A program made the translations under genes and the position numbers. A stretch of DNA of 64,000 nucleotides, taken from positions 248,001 to 312,000 of the forward strand of contig OZ245405.1 of NCBI GenBank assembly GCA_965226695.1, given 5' to 3'. Positions 7,861 through 17,495 of the stretch are shown here, in pieces. The first letter of the stretch is position 1, and every line of letters begins with the position of its first letter. Under the pieces are notes generated by a model. That model searched no databases. It saw nothing but the letters and a program-made list of their open reading frames with translations, and was not told where the DNA came from. This DNA comes from CATOSD01 sp965226695 (lineage in GTDB: Bacteria > Chloroflexota > Dehalococcoidia > Lucifugimonadales > CATOSD01).

Positions 7861-8775
7861 TTGTTCGCTGTTCGGTTCGTACTCTTTTGTAGAGACACGC
7901 TAAACGACTTTTTGTCCAAGAACTGTCCGTTCGTGGCCGGCGCCATCGCGTTCTACACGCTGTTCTCCATATTTCCCCTCACGCTGGCGATGGTCTCCAT
8001 AGTGGGCTACCTGATCAGCCCAAACCCGGAGGATACCAAGCTCGCGCAGGACATAGCCGAGGTGTTGCCTGTCTCCAAGGAGTTCATCGGCGATACGCTG
8101 CAGGGCGTTGCCAGGGCGCGCGCCATAACCGGTATCGCGAGCGTTGTGGGCCTGATCGCGGCGTCCACCGCCGTATTCGGAGCCATCCGCAAGGGCATCA
8201 ACTCCGCCTGGGGCATTACCAAGACGCGCCCGTTCATCAAGGAGCGGCTGATCGACCTCGCGCTGGTGCTGTTCAGCGGCCTGGTCGTCATATTCGTGCT
8301 GTTCGTCGCGCCCCTGTTCGCGGCCTACGTCAGCGACATCGTGCTGTACTTCGCGCCGGGCGTGGGGATCGCCCACGGATTCCTCGGGCTGGCCGGGCAG
8401 CTGACGACGCCGCTGTTGTACTTCCTCACGTTCCTGGTGCTCTACCGCTACCTGCCGAACACCAACGTTCGATTCGCGGACGTATGGTTCGGCGCTCTCT
8501 TCGCGTCTATTGCTTTCGGCATCGCCAACTTCATTTTCGTCTGGTACGTAACGCGGTTTCCCATCTACAACATCGTGTACGGCTCGGTCGGCGCGGTCAT
8601 GGCTTTGTTGACCTGGGTGTACGTTTCGGCTATCATTTTACTATTGGGCGCCCTGGTCACATCCCGATATACGGCCTACGCTCGGAAGTCGACGGGGGTA
8701 CAGGGCGTTAGGCTTTTGTGGGCGGGGCTGCTGCGTGTTCGACTCAGGGTTATGGTGGCGCCGGACGCCGGTTAG
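7861..8775 (+). CDS. YihY/UPF0761 family inner-membrane protein
   Basis: A 304-residue integral membrane protein with about six hydrophobic segments (for example VAGAIAFYTLFSIFPLTLA, LVLFSGLVVIFVLFVAPLF and VGAVMALLTWVYVSAIILLL). The segment CPFVAGAIAFYTLFSIFPL is the hallmark of the YihY family, once misnamed ribonuclease BN. Its role in the envelope is poorly defined. TTG at 7861 is chosen as start because AGGAG lies seven bases upstream and a TTGACA/TAGTAT promoter sits before it; a TTG at 7801 would overlap that promoter. The last 41 bases overlap the protease gene that follows, which suggests one transcript. Confidence 0.87.
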   Translation: MFAVRFVLFCRDTLNDFLSKNCPFVAGAIAFYTLFSIFPLTLAMVSIVGYLISPNPEDTKLAQDIAEVLPVSKEFIGDTLQGVARARAITGIASVVGLIAASTAVFGAIRKGINSAWGITKTRPFIKERLIDLALVLFSGLVVIFVLFVAPLFAAYVSDIVLYFAPGVGIAHGFLGLAGQLTTPLLYFLTFLVLYRYLPNTNVRFADVWFGALFASIAFGIANFIFVWYVTRFPIYNIVYGSVGAVMALLTWVYVSAIILLLGALVTSRYTAYARKSTGVQGVRLLWAGLLRVRLRVMVAPDAG

Positions 8776-9895
8776 AATTGTAGCGCGCCTGGCAATCGCC
8801 GCGTGCGCGCTGGCGTTTGCCGCCGTTGCCTGCTCACAGGAACCCGGGTCCGCCCCCGGCGAGGCCCTCGCGGCCGTCACGCCGGTCCCCACCGCGATCA
8901 TGGCTCCGCTGCCCGCCGCTCCCGCCGCCGTGACGCTTCCGCCGCCCGCCGCGCTCACCACCCTGCCCTCCATCTCCGACCTCGTCAAGCGCGTCAATCC
9001 CACGGTCGCGTCCATATCCGTGGAGTCGGTAACGCGGGGCGTTTTCTTCGACTTCAACGACGAGGGCGCGGGGTCGGGCGTCGTGATACGCGACGACGGC
9101 TACATCGTGACCAACTACCACGTGGTGCAGAACGCCGACGAGATAGCCGTTTCGCTGCCCAGCGGAGACACCTACACGGCGAAAGTTGTGGGCCAGGACC
9201 TGATAACGGACCTGGCCGTTATCAAGGTGGACACCGAGGACTCGCTGCCCACAGCCGAGCTGGTCAACTCCGACGCGCTCAACGTAGGCGACTGGGTGAT
9301 CGCGGTGGGCAACGCGCTGGCGCTGAAGGGTGGCCCCACGGTGACGCTTGGCATAATCAGCGCCAAGGGGCGCACCATCGACACGCAGCACGGCGTGCTG
9401 TACGACATGATCCAGACCGACGCCGCGATCAACGACGGCAACAGCGGCGGCCCGGTGGTGAACATGGACGGCGAGGTGATAGGCATAAGCACGGCCATCT
9501 ACCGCCAGGCCCAGGGCATAGGCTTCGCGGTCAGCTCGTCGGTGGCGGCGCCGATCATCGAAAGCCTGATCGAGCACGGCAGAGTCGTCCGCCCGCTGAT
9601 AGGGCTGAGCGGCACGGACGTGACGCCCACGAACGCGAACCGGCTTGGGCTGCCGGTGGACGAGGGGATCATCGTGACGCGGATGGCGAGGGACGGCCCC
9701 GCCGCGAGGGCGGGCCTGCGGGTGAACGACGTGGTGATCAAGATGGACGGCATTCCGACGCCGGACATGGCGAAGTTTCTGACGCGGCTGTGGACCTACG
9801 ACGTGGATGACGTGGTGGAGCTGGAGTACATCAGCGAGGGGGTGTTCGAGGTCGCCGAGGTGCAGCTTGCGGAGCGGCCGTCGGATGTACCGTAG
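8735..9895 (+). CDS. HtrA/DegP-like S1C serine protease with PDZ domain, lipoprotein
   Basis: A 386-residue envelope protease. The signal sequence LAIAACALAFAAVACS has a lipobox with Cys33, so it is probably lipid-anchored and not freely periplasmic. A low-complexity Ala/Pro linker leads to the trypsin-like domain with His129 (NYHVV), Asp159 (ITDLAV) and Ser237 (GNSGGP). One PDZ domain follows (about 288-375), fewer than the two of DegP, as in DegS and Chloroflexota HtrA proteins. The GTG at 8735 is the only plausible start and overlaps the YihY gene by 41 bases. Expected role: quality control of misfolded extracytoplasmic proteins. Confidence 0.9.
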   Translation: MFDSGLWWRRTPVRIVARLAIAACALAFAAVACSQEPGSAPGEALAAVTPVPTAIMAPLPAAPAAVTLPPPAALTTLPSISDLVKRVNPTVASISVESVTRGVFFDFNDEGAGSGVVIRDDGYIVTNYHVVQNADEIAVSLPSGDTYTAKVVGQDLITDLAVIKVDTEDSLPTAELVNSDALNVGDWVIAVGNALALKGGPTVTLGIISAKGRTIDTQHGVLYDMIQTDAAINDGNSGGPVVNMDGEVIGISTAIYRQAQGIGFAVSSSVAAPIIESLIEHGRVVRPLIGLSGTDVTPTNANRLGLPVDEGIIVTRMARDGPAARAGLRVNDVVIKMDGIPTPDMAKFLTRLWTYDVDDVVELEYISEGVFEVAEVQLAERPSDVP

Positions 9896-9963
9896 GGGGT
9901 GTGGTTCCCCTGAACACGGGCGGTCAGCGACTGCGGGCGGCGGCCGGTGATGGCGCCGGTAGA

Positions 9964-9983
9964 GGCGGGTTTGAAACCCGCCC
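9964..9983. repeat. Dispersed 21-bp palindrome, copy C
   Basis: GGCGGGTTT, G, AAACCCGCC plus one flanking C: same core as the other copies with the outermost base pair lost. It lies between the protease gene and the helicase gene. Confidence 0.85.
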
Positions 9984-10044
9984 TTGGGGTGTGGCTGGGC
10001 GCGCAACCCAAGCGCCCAGCCGTCGCATGAGCGAAGGGCAACAC

Positions 10045-13000
10045 ATGAGCACACGTCCAGGTGACGTATCGGGCGCGAAAGAGCGAGCGCAGGAAGATGG
10101 CGCCCGTCTCTTGCGCCGATGCCTCTCGCTCGACCTTGAAGTCGGCAGAGACGAACGCATCCACGCCCTCGCCTGCGTGCGCCCAGACACGGGCGAGCGC
10201 CTGGTTTTCCCGCAGGCGCGCGACGATCTGTCCGCGGCGTTGGCCAAGCTGGACCGCCTCGCCGAAGGCGCGGATTTCGTTTTGGGCCACAACCTCATCG
10301 CATTTGATTTGCCCCACTTGCGAGCGGCGAATCCCAACCTTCGGCTTCTGCGGCTGCCGGCAGTGGACACGCTCATGCTCAACCCCCTGGCCTACCCGCG
10401 CAACCCGTACCACCACCTGGTGAAGCACTACCAGGACGGCCAGCTCCAGCGCGGGCGCATTAACGACCCGGAACTGGACGCCAAGCTTACACTGGAAGTC
10501 TTCGACAACCAGCAGAAGAAGCTGCGTGAAGAGGCCCCCGACCTGCTGGCCGCGTGGCACTGGCTGACCAGCGCGGACGATGGCCCTGGATTCGATAGCG
10601 TGTTCACGGCGCTCCGCCGCTCCCCGAGGCCCTCGGACGGGGAGGCGTATCGAGCGATTCACGCACGGCTGGCCGGCAACGCCTGCCGTACGCACGCCCG
10701 CGAGGTGATGGCTAACGCGGCGCGGCACGGCTGGGCGCTGGCCTACGCGCTGGCGTGGCTGTCGGTGTCCGGGAGCAACTCGGTGATGCCGCCGTGGGTG
10801 CGCTACCAGTTCCCGGAGGCGGGGCGGTTGGTGCGCCGTTTGCGCAACGCCGCCTGTGCTGACGCGGATTGCGGCTGGTGCCGAGAGCGGCATGACGCCC
10901 TGAGTGAGCTTAAACGCTGGTTTCCTACAATTGATAACTTCCGCGAAGAGCCCGCATATGAGCCTGACCGGCCCATGCAGCAGGCCGTCGTCGAGGCAGC
11001 GATGGCGGGTGAAAACGTGCTGGCGATCATGCCCACCGGTGCCGGCAAGTCGCTGTGCTACCAGATTCCGGCGCTGTCCCGCTACGACAAGACGGGCGCG
11101 CTGACCGTGGTCATATCTCCCCTGGTGGCGCTCATGGCCGACCAGGTCAATGGGCTTAAACAGCGTGGCATCGATTCGTGCGTGACCATAAACGGGCTCC
11201 TGTCGATGCCGGAGCGTAAGGACGCCCTCGACCGAGTGCGGTTGGGCGACGCCGGCATTCTCATCATCTCCCCTGAGCTGTTACGCAGCGTCTCGGTGCG
11301 CCGCGTCTTGGAGCAGCGCGAGATAGGGGCGTGGGTGCTGGACGAGGCCCATTGCCTATCCAGGTGGGGACACGATTTCCGGCCTGACTACCGCTACGTG
11401 GGGCGTTTCATCCGCGAGAGGGCCGGGGATGAGCCGCCTCCACCTCTGATCTGCCTGACTGCGACCTCCAGGCCTGACGTAACGGCTGAGATAGTTGAGT
11501 ACTTTCGAAAGGAGCTCGACGTTGCGCTGAGGGTCTTCGATGGTGGGGCGAGGCGCAACAACCTCGATTTCGTGGTTGTGCAAACGAGCGCCGCCGAGAA
11601 GTTCGCTCACATCCACCAGATACTGGAGCAACACCTGCCGGAGCACGAGCAAGGTGGCGCAATCGTCTACTGCGCAACGAGGAACCAGACCGAGCAGTTG
11701 GCGGCTTTCCTGCAAGAAAAGGGTGTTGCGGCGAACCATTTCCACGCGGGGCTGACACCGGAGACGAAAAAGAACGTACAGGACACCTTCATCGCTGGCG
11801 AGCTGCGGGCCATCGTCGCTACCAACGCCTTTGGGATGGGCATAGACAAGTCGGACGTGCGTGTGGTGATCCACGCCGACATCCCCGGTTCGCTGGAGAA
11901 CTACCTGCAGGAGGCCGGACGCGCCGGGCGGGACCAGCAGGCCGCACACTGTGTGCTGCTCTACACAGAGGACGACGTAGAAAGGCAGTTTGGCATGTCG
12001 GCGCGTTCGCGTCTCAGCCGACTCGAGATTCACGGCGTGTTGAGGGCGCTACGGAACCTGGAACGGAAGAGGCGGCTGGAGGGCGAGGTGGTGGCGACCG
12101 CCGGGGAGATTCTCAGAGAGGACGACGAGCACGCATTCGAGCGAGACTCGAACACCGACGACACACGGGTGCGGACGTCGGTGGCCTGGCTGGAGGAGTC
12201 GCAACTCCTAACCCGCGAGGAGAACCGCGTGCAGGTGTTCCCGTCCTCGATGCGTGTCAACTCGATCGAGCAGGCGAAATCGAGACTCAAACGCAGCTCC
12301 ATGCGCGACGACTACCGCAAGAGGCTGTTGTCCATTTGCGGGGCGCTGATCGCGGCGGACCCGGACGAGGGCATATCCACCGACGAACTCATGGCAGATT
12401 CGGGCCTGAGTCCAGAAGGTGTGCGTGGCGCGCTCCACGACCTGGAGCAGCTGGGCATAGCAAGCAACGATACCGCGCTGACTGCTTTCGTGCACGAGGG
12501 GGTCCAGCGGTCTTCCCGGCGTCGCTTCGAACAGGCGGCAGGACTGGAGCGCGCCGTGATCGAGCTCTTGCGGGAGACCTACCCAGACATGGCGCATGGC
12601 GAGTCCTCTCCGTTGCATCTCCGCCTCGTTACGCCGCGGCTCAAGGAAGCGGGCCATTCCTCCGCGCTGCCGGAGAGGGTTCGCAGCATCGTTCGCAGCA
12701 TCGCCGCCGACGGGCGGGGAGAGGGGGGAAGTGGGGGAAGCCTGGGCGTGCGAGGGCGCGACACGGAGACGGTTCTGGTGACGCTGCAACGCGAGTGGAA
12801 GGACCTTGAAGGACTCGCAGAGCGGCGCCGCGCGGCCGCCTCCGTCCTCCTAGACCATCTGCGGTCCGCCTTGCCACCGGGAAGGCGCGGCACGGACCTG
12901 CTGGCGGAAACCACCATGGGCAAGCTGACGACCGCGCTAAAGGCCGACATGACGCTCGCCAACCAAGTAAAGGAAGACAGTCTGCCAAGATTACTGCACC

Positions 13001-15201
13001 GCGCCCTGTTATGGCTGCACGAGCAGGAGGTCATCCGGCTGAACAAGGGCCTTACGGTGTTCCGTCCCGCGATGACAATCCGGCTGGAACGGGACCACCG
13101 CGGATTCGCCCGGGCCGACTACAGACCTCTCAAGGTCCACTACGACGAACAGGTCGTCCAGATTCACGTGATGGTGGAGTATGTCCAGCGCGGTCTCGAA
13201 GTGATGGCCGATGCGGTCCGACTGGCCATGGACTATTTCAGTCTTACGAGGGACGACTTTCTGAAGCGATGGTTGCCGGACCGAGAGAGAGAAATCTCGC
13301 GGCAGACCACCCCCGAATCATGGCAGTCCATCGTAGATAGCCTCAACAATCCAAAGCAGCGGGGGATAGTGGCCGACGACCGGGAACAGACGAACGTGTT
13401 GGTGCTGGCAGGCCCCGGCTCGGGCAAGACGCGAGTGCTGGTGCACCGCATCGCCTACCTGGTGCGCGTGAGACGTGAGAACCCGCGGGGCATACTCGCC
13501 CTCGCCTACAACCGGCACGCCGCCGTGGAGATTCGCCGCCGACTGGCAGAACTCATCGGCGATGACGCCCGCGGAGTGTTGGTGCTCACCTGCCACGCGC
13601 TCGCGATGCGGCTGGTTGGCGCGAGTTTCAGCGAGCGCGCAAATCGCCTCGACGACGTCGACTTCAAAGCGGTCCTACGGCAGGCCGTGGACCTGCTTCA
13701 GGGCAAGGGACTGCCCCCCGACGAAGCAGACGAATACAGGACGCGCCTGCTGGCTGGCTCTCGCTGGATACTCGTCGACGAGTACCAGGACATAGGCCGC
13801 AACGAGTACGAACTGATCTCCGCGCTGGCGGGCAGAACCCTCACGGAAGAAGACGACAAGATGAGTCTCTTTGCCGTGGGTGACGACGATCAGAACATCT
13901 ACGCATTCAACGGCGCGTCCGTGGAGTTCATCCGGCAGTTTGAGAAGGACTACGGCGCCAGACCAGCATACCTGACCGGCAACTACCGCTCGTCCGGACA
14001 CATTGTCGCTGCCGCCAATGCGGTCATCGAACCGGCCCGGCAGAGGATGAAGGCCGAACACCCGATCCAGGTCAACGGGGAACGCGAAAAGGACCCGCCG
14101 GGAGGAACCTGGGGCATGATCGATCCGGTCGGGCGCGGTCGCGCCCAGATATTGCCGACTGGGAACACGCCCATCACCCAGGCGCAGTCGGCAGTAGCCG
14201 AGCTGAAGCGGTTGGCTGCTCTCTCACCCGACTGGGACTGGTCCAAGTGTGCCGTCATTGCGCGGGAGTGGTCATACCTGGAACCGGTCCGAAGCCTGTG
14301 CGAACTGGAATGCATTCCGGTGCAGATGGCGAACGAGGACTTTTCAGGTACCTGGCATCTGCGGGAAACACAGTCACTGGTGAAGTGGCTCCGCAGCCGC
14401 GACTCCCGGCTGGTAAGGAGCGAGGACCTGAACGGCTGGCTGGAAGAGCAGCCAGCCGGAACCTGGATCGAAGTCCTGTCCGAGGCACTGGCCGAGTACG
14501 AGGCTGAAACCGGCGGCGCGGAAACGCCGGTGGACAGCTTCATCGAATGGCTCGCAGAGTGGGCGCGGGACTTCCGCCGCCGCCAACACGGGCTGTTGCT
14601 GCTCACCGCCCACCGCGCCAAGGGGCTGGAGTTCGACCACGTGGTTGTGCTGGACGGCGGTTGGGGCCGTGTTGGACGAGGCGAGGACCCGGACGCGCCG
14701 CGGCGATTGTACTACGTGGCAATGACGCGCGCGCGTCAGTCACTGACGCTGGCGCGCCTTCCAGGGGCGCACAGGATACAGGACGCCCTTGAGGACGTTC
14801 CCTCGGTGTTGCGGCGGGAGGCGCCGGTCGGACTTCCCAAAGCACCGCCGGAGATGGCGAGCCGCTACCGGCGGCTCAGTCTGCGTGACGTTTTCCTGAG
14901 CTACGCGGGATACCGGCGCGCCGGGCATCCCGTGCATCGTGCAATCGCGGCCCTGGCGCCGGGCAACCCGCTTCGGGTTCGGACGAAGGGCAAGCGATGG
15001 CAGCTCTTGGACCGCAATGGCGTGGTCGTGGGACAGCTAGCCGGTGGGTTCGAGCCGCCAGAGGGGATGCGATTCGCCTCGGCCTCGGTGCTGGCCGTGG
15101 CCACTTGGAGTCGCGATAGATCGGACCCGGAGTACCAGGAGGGCCTACGCTCCGACGAATGGGAAGTGGTGGTGCCCGAGTTGGTGTTCGAGCCGGCGTG
15201 A
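10045..15201 (+). CDS. Fused 3'-5' exonuclease-like / RecQ / UvrD helicase
   Basis: A 1718-residue protein joining three enzymes. Residues about 20-190 look like a DnaQ-type exonuclease (SLDLE with Asp30 and Glu32, then GHNLIAFDLPHL). A Cys cluster (CADADCGWC) follows. The RecQ helicase core has Walker A MPTGAGKSLCYQ near 330, VLDEAHCLSRWGHDFRPD near 431 and the motif VI region GRAGRDQQ near 625. The last third is a UvrD/Rep SF1 helicase with AGPGSGKTRVL near 1122, VDEYQDIG near 1242 and YVAMTRARQS near 1559. Start ATG at 10045 has GAAGGG upstream; ATG 10027 is possible. It probably repairs or destroys structured or foreign DNA. It stands alone. Confidence 0.9.
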   Translation: MSTRPGDVSGAKERAQEDGARLLRRCLSLDLEVGRDERIHALACVRPDTGERLVFPQARDDLSAALAKLDRLAEGADFVLGHNLIAFDLPHLRAANPNLRLLRLPAVDTLMLNPLAYPRNPYHHLVKHYQDGQLQRGRINDPELDAKLTLEVFDNQQKKLREEAPDLLAAWHWLTSADDGPGFDSVFTALRRSPRPSDGEAYRAIHARLAGNACRTHAREVMANAARHGWALAYALAWLSVSGSNSVMPPWVRYQFPEAGRLVRRLRNAACADADCGWCRERHDALSELKRWFPTIDNFREEPAYEPDRPMQQAVVEAAMAGENVLAIMPTGAGKSLCYQIPALSRYDKTGALTVVISPLVALMADQVNGLKQRGIDSCVTINGLLSMPERKDALDRVRLGDAGILIISPELLRSVSVRRVLEQREIGAWVLDEAHCLSRWGHDFRPDYRYVGRFIRERAGDEPPPPLICLTATSRPDVTAEIVEYFRKELDVALRVFDGGARRNNLDFVVVQTSAAEKFAHIHQILEQHLPEHEQGGAIVYCATRNQTEQLAAFLQEKGVAANHFHAGLTPETKKNVQDTFIAGELRAIVATNAFGMGIDKSDVRVVIHADIPGSLENYLQEAGRAGRDQQAAHCVLLYTEDDVERQFGMSARSRLSRLEIHGVLRALRNLERKRRLEGEVVATAGEILREDDEHAFERDSNTDDTRVRTSVAWLEESQLLTREENRVQVFPSSMRVNSIEQAKSRLKRSSMRDDYRKRLLSICGALIAADPDEGISTDELMADSGLSPEGVRGALHDLEQLGIASNDTALTAFVHEGVQRSSRRRFEQAAGLERAVIELLRETYPDMAHGESSPLHLRLVTPRLKEAGHSSALPERVRSIVRSIAADGRGEGGSGGSLGVRGRDTETVLVTLQREWKDLEGLAERRRAAASVLLDHLRSALPPGRRGTDLLAETTMGKLTTALKADMTLANQVKEDSLPRLLHRALLWLHEQEVIRLNKGLTVFRPAMTIRLERDHRGFARADYRPLKVHYDEQVVQIHVMVEYVQRGLEVMADAVRLAMDYFSLTRDDFLKRWLPDREREISRQTTPESWQSIVDSLNNPKQRGIVADDREQTNVLVLAGPGSGKTRVLVHRIAYLVRVRRENPRGILALAYNRHAAVEIRRRLAELIGDDARGVLVLTCHALAMRLVGASFSERANRLDDVDFKAVLRQAVDLLQGKGLPPDEADEYRTRLLAGSRWILVDEYQDIGRNEYELISALAGRTLTEEDDKMSLFAVGDDDQNIYAFNGASVEFIRQFEKDYGARPAYLTGNYRSSGHIVAAANAVIEPARQRMKAEHPIQVNGEREKDPPGGTWGMIDPVGRGRAQILPTGNTPITQAQSAVAELKRLAALSPDWDWSKCAVIAREWSYLEPVRSLCELECIPVQMANEDFSGTWHLRETQSLVKWLRSRDSRLVRSEDLNGWLEEQPAGTWIEVLSEALAEYEAETGGAETPVDSFIEWLAEWARDFRRRQHGLLLLTAHRAKGLEFDHVVVLDGGWGRVGRGEDPDAPRRLYYVAMTRARQSLTLARLPGAHRIQDALEDVPSVLRREAPVGLPKAPPEMASRYRRLSLRDVFLSYAGYRRAGHPVHRAIAALAPGNPLRVRTKGKRWQLLDRNGVVVGQLAGGFEPPEGMRFASASVLAVATWSRDRSDPEYQEGLRSDEWEVVVPELVFEPA

Positions 15202-15862
15202 GCCTTCCACGCAGCCCTAGCCATTCGAGCGCGCTAGTGCTCCATCCCCCTACGCCGACCCCCGTCGTCCCGTCTATCCCCTCCACCTCTCTTCGTGCCC
15301 TTCGTGGATAAACTTCACCCCAGCCCTGTCCCACACCGATCTCTCAGCCCCCAATCAGGCGCGCCCTCACACCACAAGCCTTAAATTCCGCCCCAAAACC
15401 GCGCAATCCAGTCCCACCCGCGTCACCCAAGTGCCCCACCATCGACCCACCAACGCGCAATCCCATACCAGTTTCGTCCCACCCCCAACGACTTCCGAGT
15501 AGTACGCGACAGCCTTGCCTCCGCACTCCACGCCCTTGACGCATACGAACGAACGTACTACAATCCCCTCATCCGGGGCAACCGCCCCACCCGACCACGT
15601 CGTCACCGGCGCGGCTTAACAATCTCATAACGGGAGCAGGTTAATCCACACCCTTCCCCAAACATCGGTGTGGAGCCCACAAATAGGGGTGTCCCATTTC
15701 CGCGCAAAAGCGCGCAAATCCTTCACCTTTTGGGGCACAAGCCGGTACAGGTTCTGCTGAAAGGCCCACCGCCCCCAAGTAGGAATGCACGAAATGACAC
15801 AGAATGACACACTTTTTCGAAGGCGAACTCATCCGGTCGCCCGAATTCGTGCTATTTCCCCA
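15202..15862. other. Gene-poor stretch (660 bp)
   Basis: No coding region here is convincing: the open frames are short, C-rich artefacts without ribosome sites. What stands out is a near-consensus promoter at 15536-15564 with no gene downstream, a GGGGC-AACC-GCCCC hairpin just after it, and the repeated word ATGACACA near 15794-15810. It may be a decayed gene or hold an untranslated RNA. Confidence 0.5.
15536..15564 (+). promoter_or_regulatory. Orphan sigma-70-type promoter
   Basis: TTGACG (15536-15541), 17-bp spacer, TACAAT (15559-15564): both hexamers are one base from consensus. The next gene downstream is on the opposite strand and ends at 15863, so no protein is served. Confidence 0.5.
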
Positions 15863-17080
15863 TCACGCCGCCAGCTCGAACGACTCGCTCGCCATGTCGA
15901 CGATGTAGCGGCTGATGCTCAGCGACGACGTCGCGCCGGGGGAGGGCGCGTTCAGCACGTGGATCGCGTTGGGCGTCTCGGCTATGCTGAAGTCCTGCAA
16001 CAGGTTGCCCCGCCTGTCCACCGCCTGCGCGCGCACGCCCGCGCCCGGCTCGTACAGGTCCTCGGAGCGCACCTCGGGCACCAGCGTCTGGAGCGACCGC
16101 ACGAAACGGGACTTGACCAGCGAGCGGTACTGCTCCTGAAGTCCCGTCTTCCAGAAGTTGAGCGACATCTTCCAGAAGCCCGGGTAAGACAGGTTGCCCA
16201 TCGTGTCGCGCAGGTCGAACCGCGTCTTGGAGTATCCCTCCCGCGCCAGGGCGAGCACCGCGTTGGGGCCGGCCTCGACGCTGCCGCCGATTCGCTTGGT
16301 GAAGTGCACCCCAAGAAAGGGCAGACTCGGGTCGGGCACCGGGTAGAGCAGCCCTTTCACGAGGTGGGCGCGCTCGGGGCGAATGGAGTAGTACTCGCCC
16401 CTGAACGGGATGATGCGCACGCCCACGTCCACACCCATCATTCGGGCCACGCTGTCGGCGTGAAGCCCGGCGCAGTTGATCAGCCGCTTGGCCCGAATCT
16501 CGCCCCGGGGCGTCAGCAGGTAGTGGGTGCCGTCCCGGGCGTCTATGCCGCGCACCGGGGTGCTGGTGAGCAGGTCGGCGCCGTTCTCGCGCATCTCCGT
16601 GGCGTAGGCCTGGGCGACCCTGGTGTAGTCGATGATGCCCGTGTTGGGCGAGAAGACGGCCTGGACTCCCGCGGCGTGGGGCTCGATCTCACGCAGCCGC
16701 TCCGGACCGACCATCTGCAGTCCCTGGGCGCCGTTTTCGGTGCCGCGGCGGAACAGCTCCTCCAGGCGCGGCACCTCGTCGTCGTCGATCGCCACGATGA
16801 GCTTGCCGCACATCTCGTACTCGATGCCGCGCTCGTCGCAGAACTGGCGCAGCAGGGAGCCGCCGGTGGAGCAGAAGTTGGCCTTTTGGGAGCCGGGGGC
16901 GTAGTAGATGCCGGCGTGGATGACTCCGCTGTTGTGGCCTGTCTGGTGCAGCGCGACCTCGCGCTCCTTTTCCAGCACCGCGACCCTGTATCGCGGGAAC
17001 TCCTGGCTCAGCCGCATGGCGGTCGCAAGGCCGATGATTCCGCCGCCGATGACCGCGATGTCGTACTCGGAGTTGTTCAT
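15863..17080 (-). CDS. lhgO: L-2-hydroxyglutarate oxidase (LhgO-type FAD oxidoreductase)
   Basis: A 405-residue FAD enzyme of the DAO family that oxidises L-2-hydroxyglutarate to 2-oxoglutarate, passing electrons to oxygen or the quinone pool. The dinucleotide fold IAVIGGGIIGLATA begins at residue 8, and the family signatures HQTGHNSGVIHAGIYY and GKLIVA follow. The C-terminal GAGVRAQAVDRRGNLLQDF and NAPSPGATSSLSI match LhgO and separate it from glycerol-3-phosphate dehydrogenases. The ATG at 17078-17080 is preceded by GGGGAGGGG. The gene is divergent from a small antitoxin-like gene and has no partner beside it. Confidence 0.9.
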   Translation of the reverse strand: MNNSEYDIAVIGGGIIGLATAMRLSQEFPRYRVAVLEKEREVALHQTGHNSGVIHAGIYYAPGSQKANFCSTGGSLLRQFCDERGIEYEMCGKLIVAIDDDEVPRLEELFRRGTENGAQGLQMVGPERLREIEPHAAGVQAVFSPNTGIIDYTRVAQAYATEMRENGADLLTSTPVRGIDARDGTHYLLTPRGEIRAKRLINCAGLHADSVARMMGVDVGVRIIPFRGEYYSIRPERAHLVKGLLYPVPDPSLPFLGVHFTKRIGGSVEAGPNAVLALAREGYSKTRFDLRDTMGNLSYPGFWKMSLNFWKTGLQEQYRSLVKSRFVRSLQTLVPEVRSEDLYEPGAGVRAQAVDRRGNLLQDFSIAETPNAIHVLNAPSPGATSSLSISRYIVDMASESFELAA

Positions 17081-17189
17081 GGGCGCCCCTCCCCGGCTAA
17101 GGCCAACGCTGGTGGAGGTGATTTTAGCATTTCGGCGGGCGCGAGGGGGGAAGAGTGGGGCGAGCAGCGGTCTAACGCCAATGCGAGTC

Positions 17190-17219
17190 TTGAGCCTAGA
17201 CGGCAATCGCGTGTAAACT
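17190..17219 (+). promoter_or_regulatory. Possible promoter of the small antitoxin-like gene
   Basis: TTGAGC (17190-17195), 18-bp spacer, TAAACT (17214-17219), 51 bases before the ATG at 17271. Each hexamer has four matches to consensus, so this is only plausible. Confidence 0.3.
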
Positions 17220-17270
17220 CTGACACGGAATCGCCGAATTGCCAACCCCCGGCAGTCTAGGAGAGCGCAG

Positions 17271-17495
17271 ATGACCGCACGAGAGACGTTTACCAGCCAG
17301 GCAGACCCTGATCTGCTGGCGAAGATGCGCGAGATAGCGCAAGTCAACGAGCGAGACTTTGAGGCCGTGCTGGAAGACGCCATGTGGGTCTACGTCACGT
17401 GCCTGGAGAAGCCCAACGTGCGCCCGTCGGTGATGGCCCACGCCCGCGCGAGCCTGGAGAAGAACCGGCGGCTCTACGAACTGCTAGCGCAGTAG
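17271..17495 (+). CDS. Small antitoxin-like protein (74 aa)
   Basis: MTARETFTSQADPDLLAKMR begins a 74-residue charged, mainly helical protein. AGGAG lies eight bases before the ATG. The pattern (short beta-like start, then MREIAQVNERDFEAVLEDAM) resembles ribbon-helix-helix antitoxins, but this is a resemblance only. The TAG at 17493-17495 is followed by 45 more in-frame codons of protein-like sequence (17496-17633), so it may be a nonsense mutation in a longer 119-residue gene. The SNF2 helicase gene converges from the other side, 13 bases past that second stop. Confidence 0.6.
   Translation: MTARETFTSQADPDLLAKMREIAQVNERDFEAVLEDAMWVYVTCLEKPNVRPSVMAHARASLEKNRRLYELLAQ

Noticed and set aside
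5663..9983. Recurrent palindromes considered as a CRISPR array
   Set aside because: Copies are single, widely and irregularly spaced, without spacers or cas genes.
15344..15832. Several short minus-strand frames in the gene-poor stretch, including one reading MSFCVISCIPTWGRW
   Set aside because: No ribosome site and no recognisable family; overlapping alternatives in two frames. Left as non-coding.
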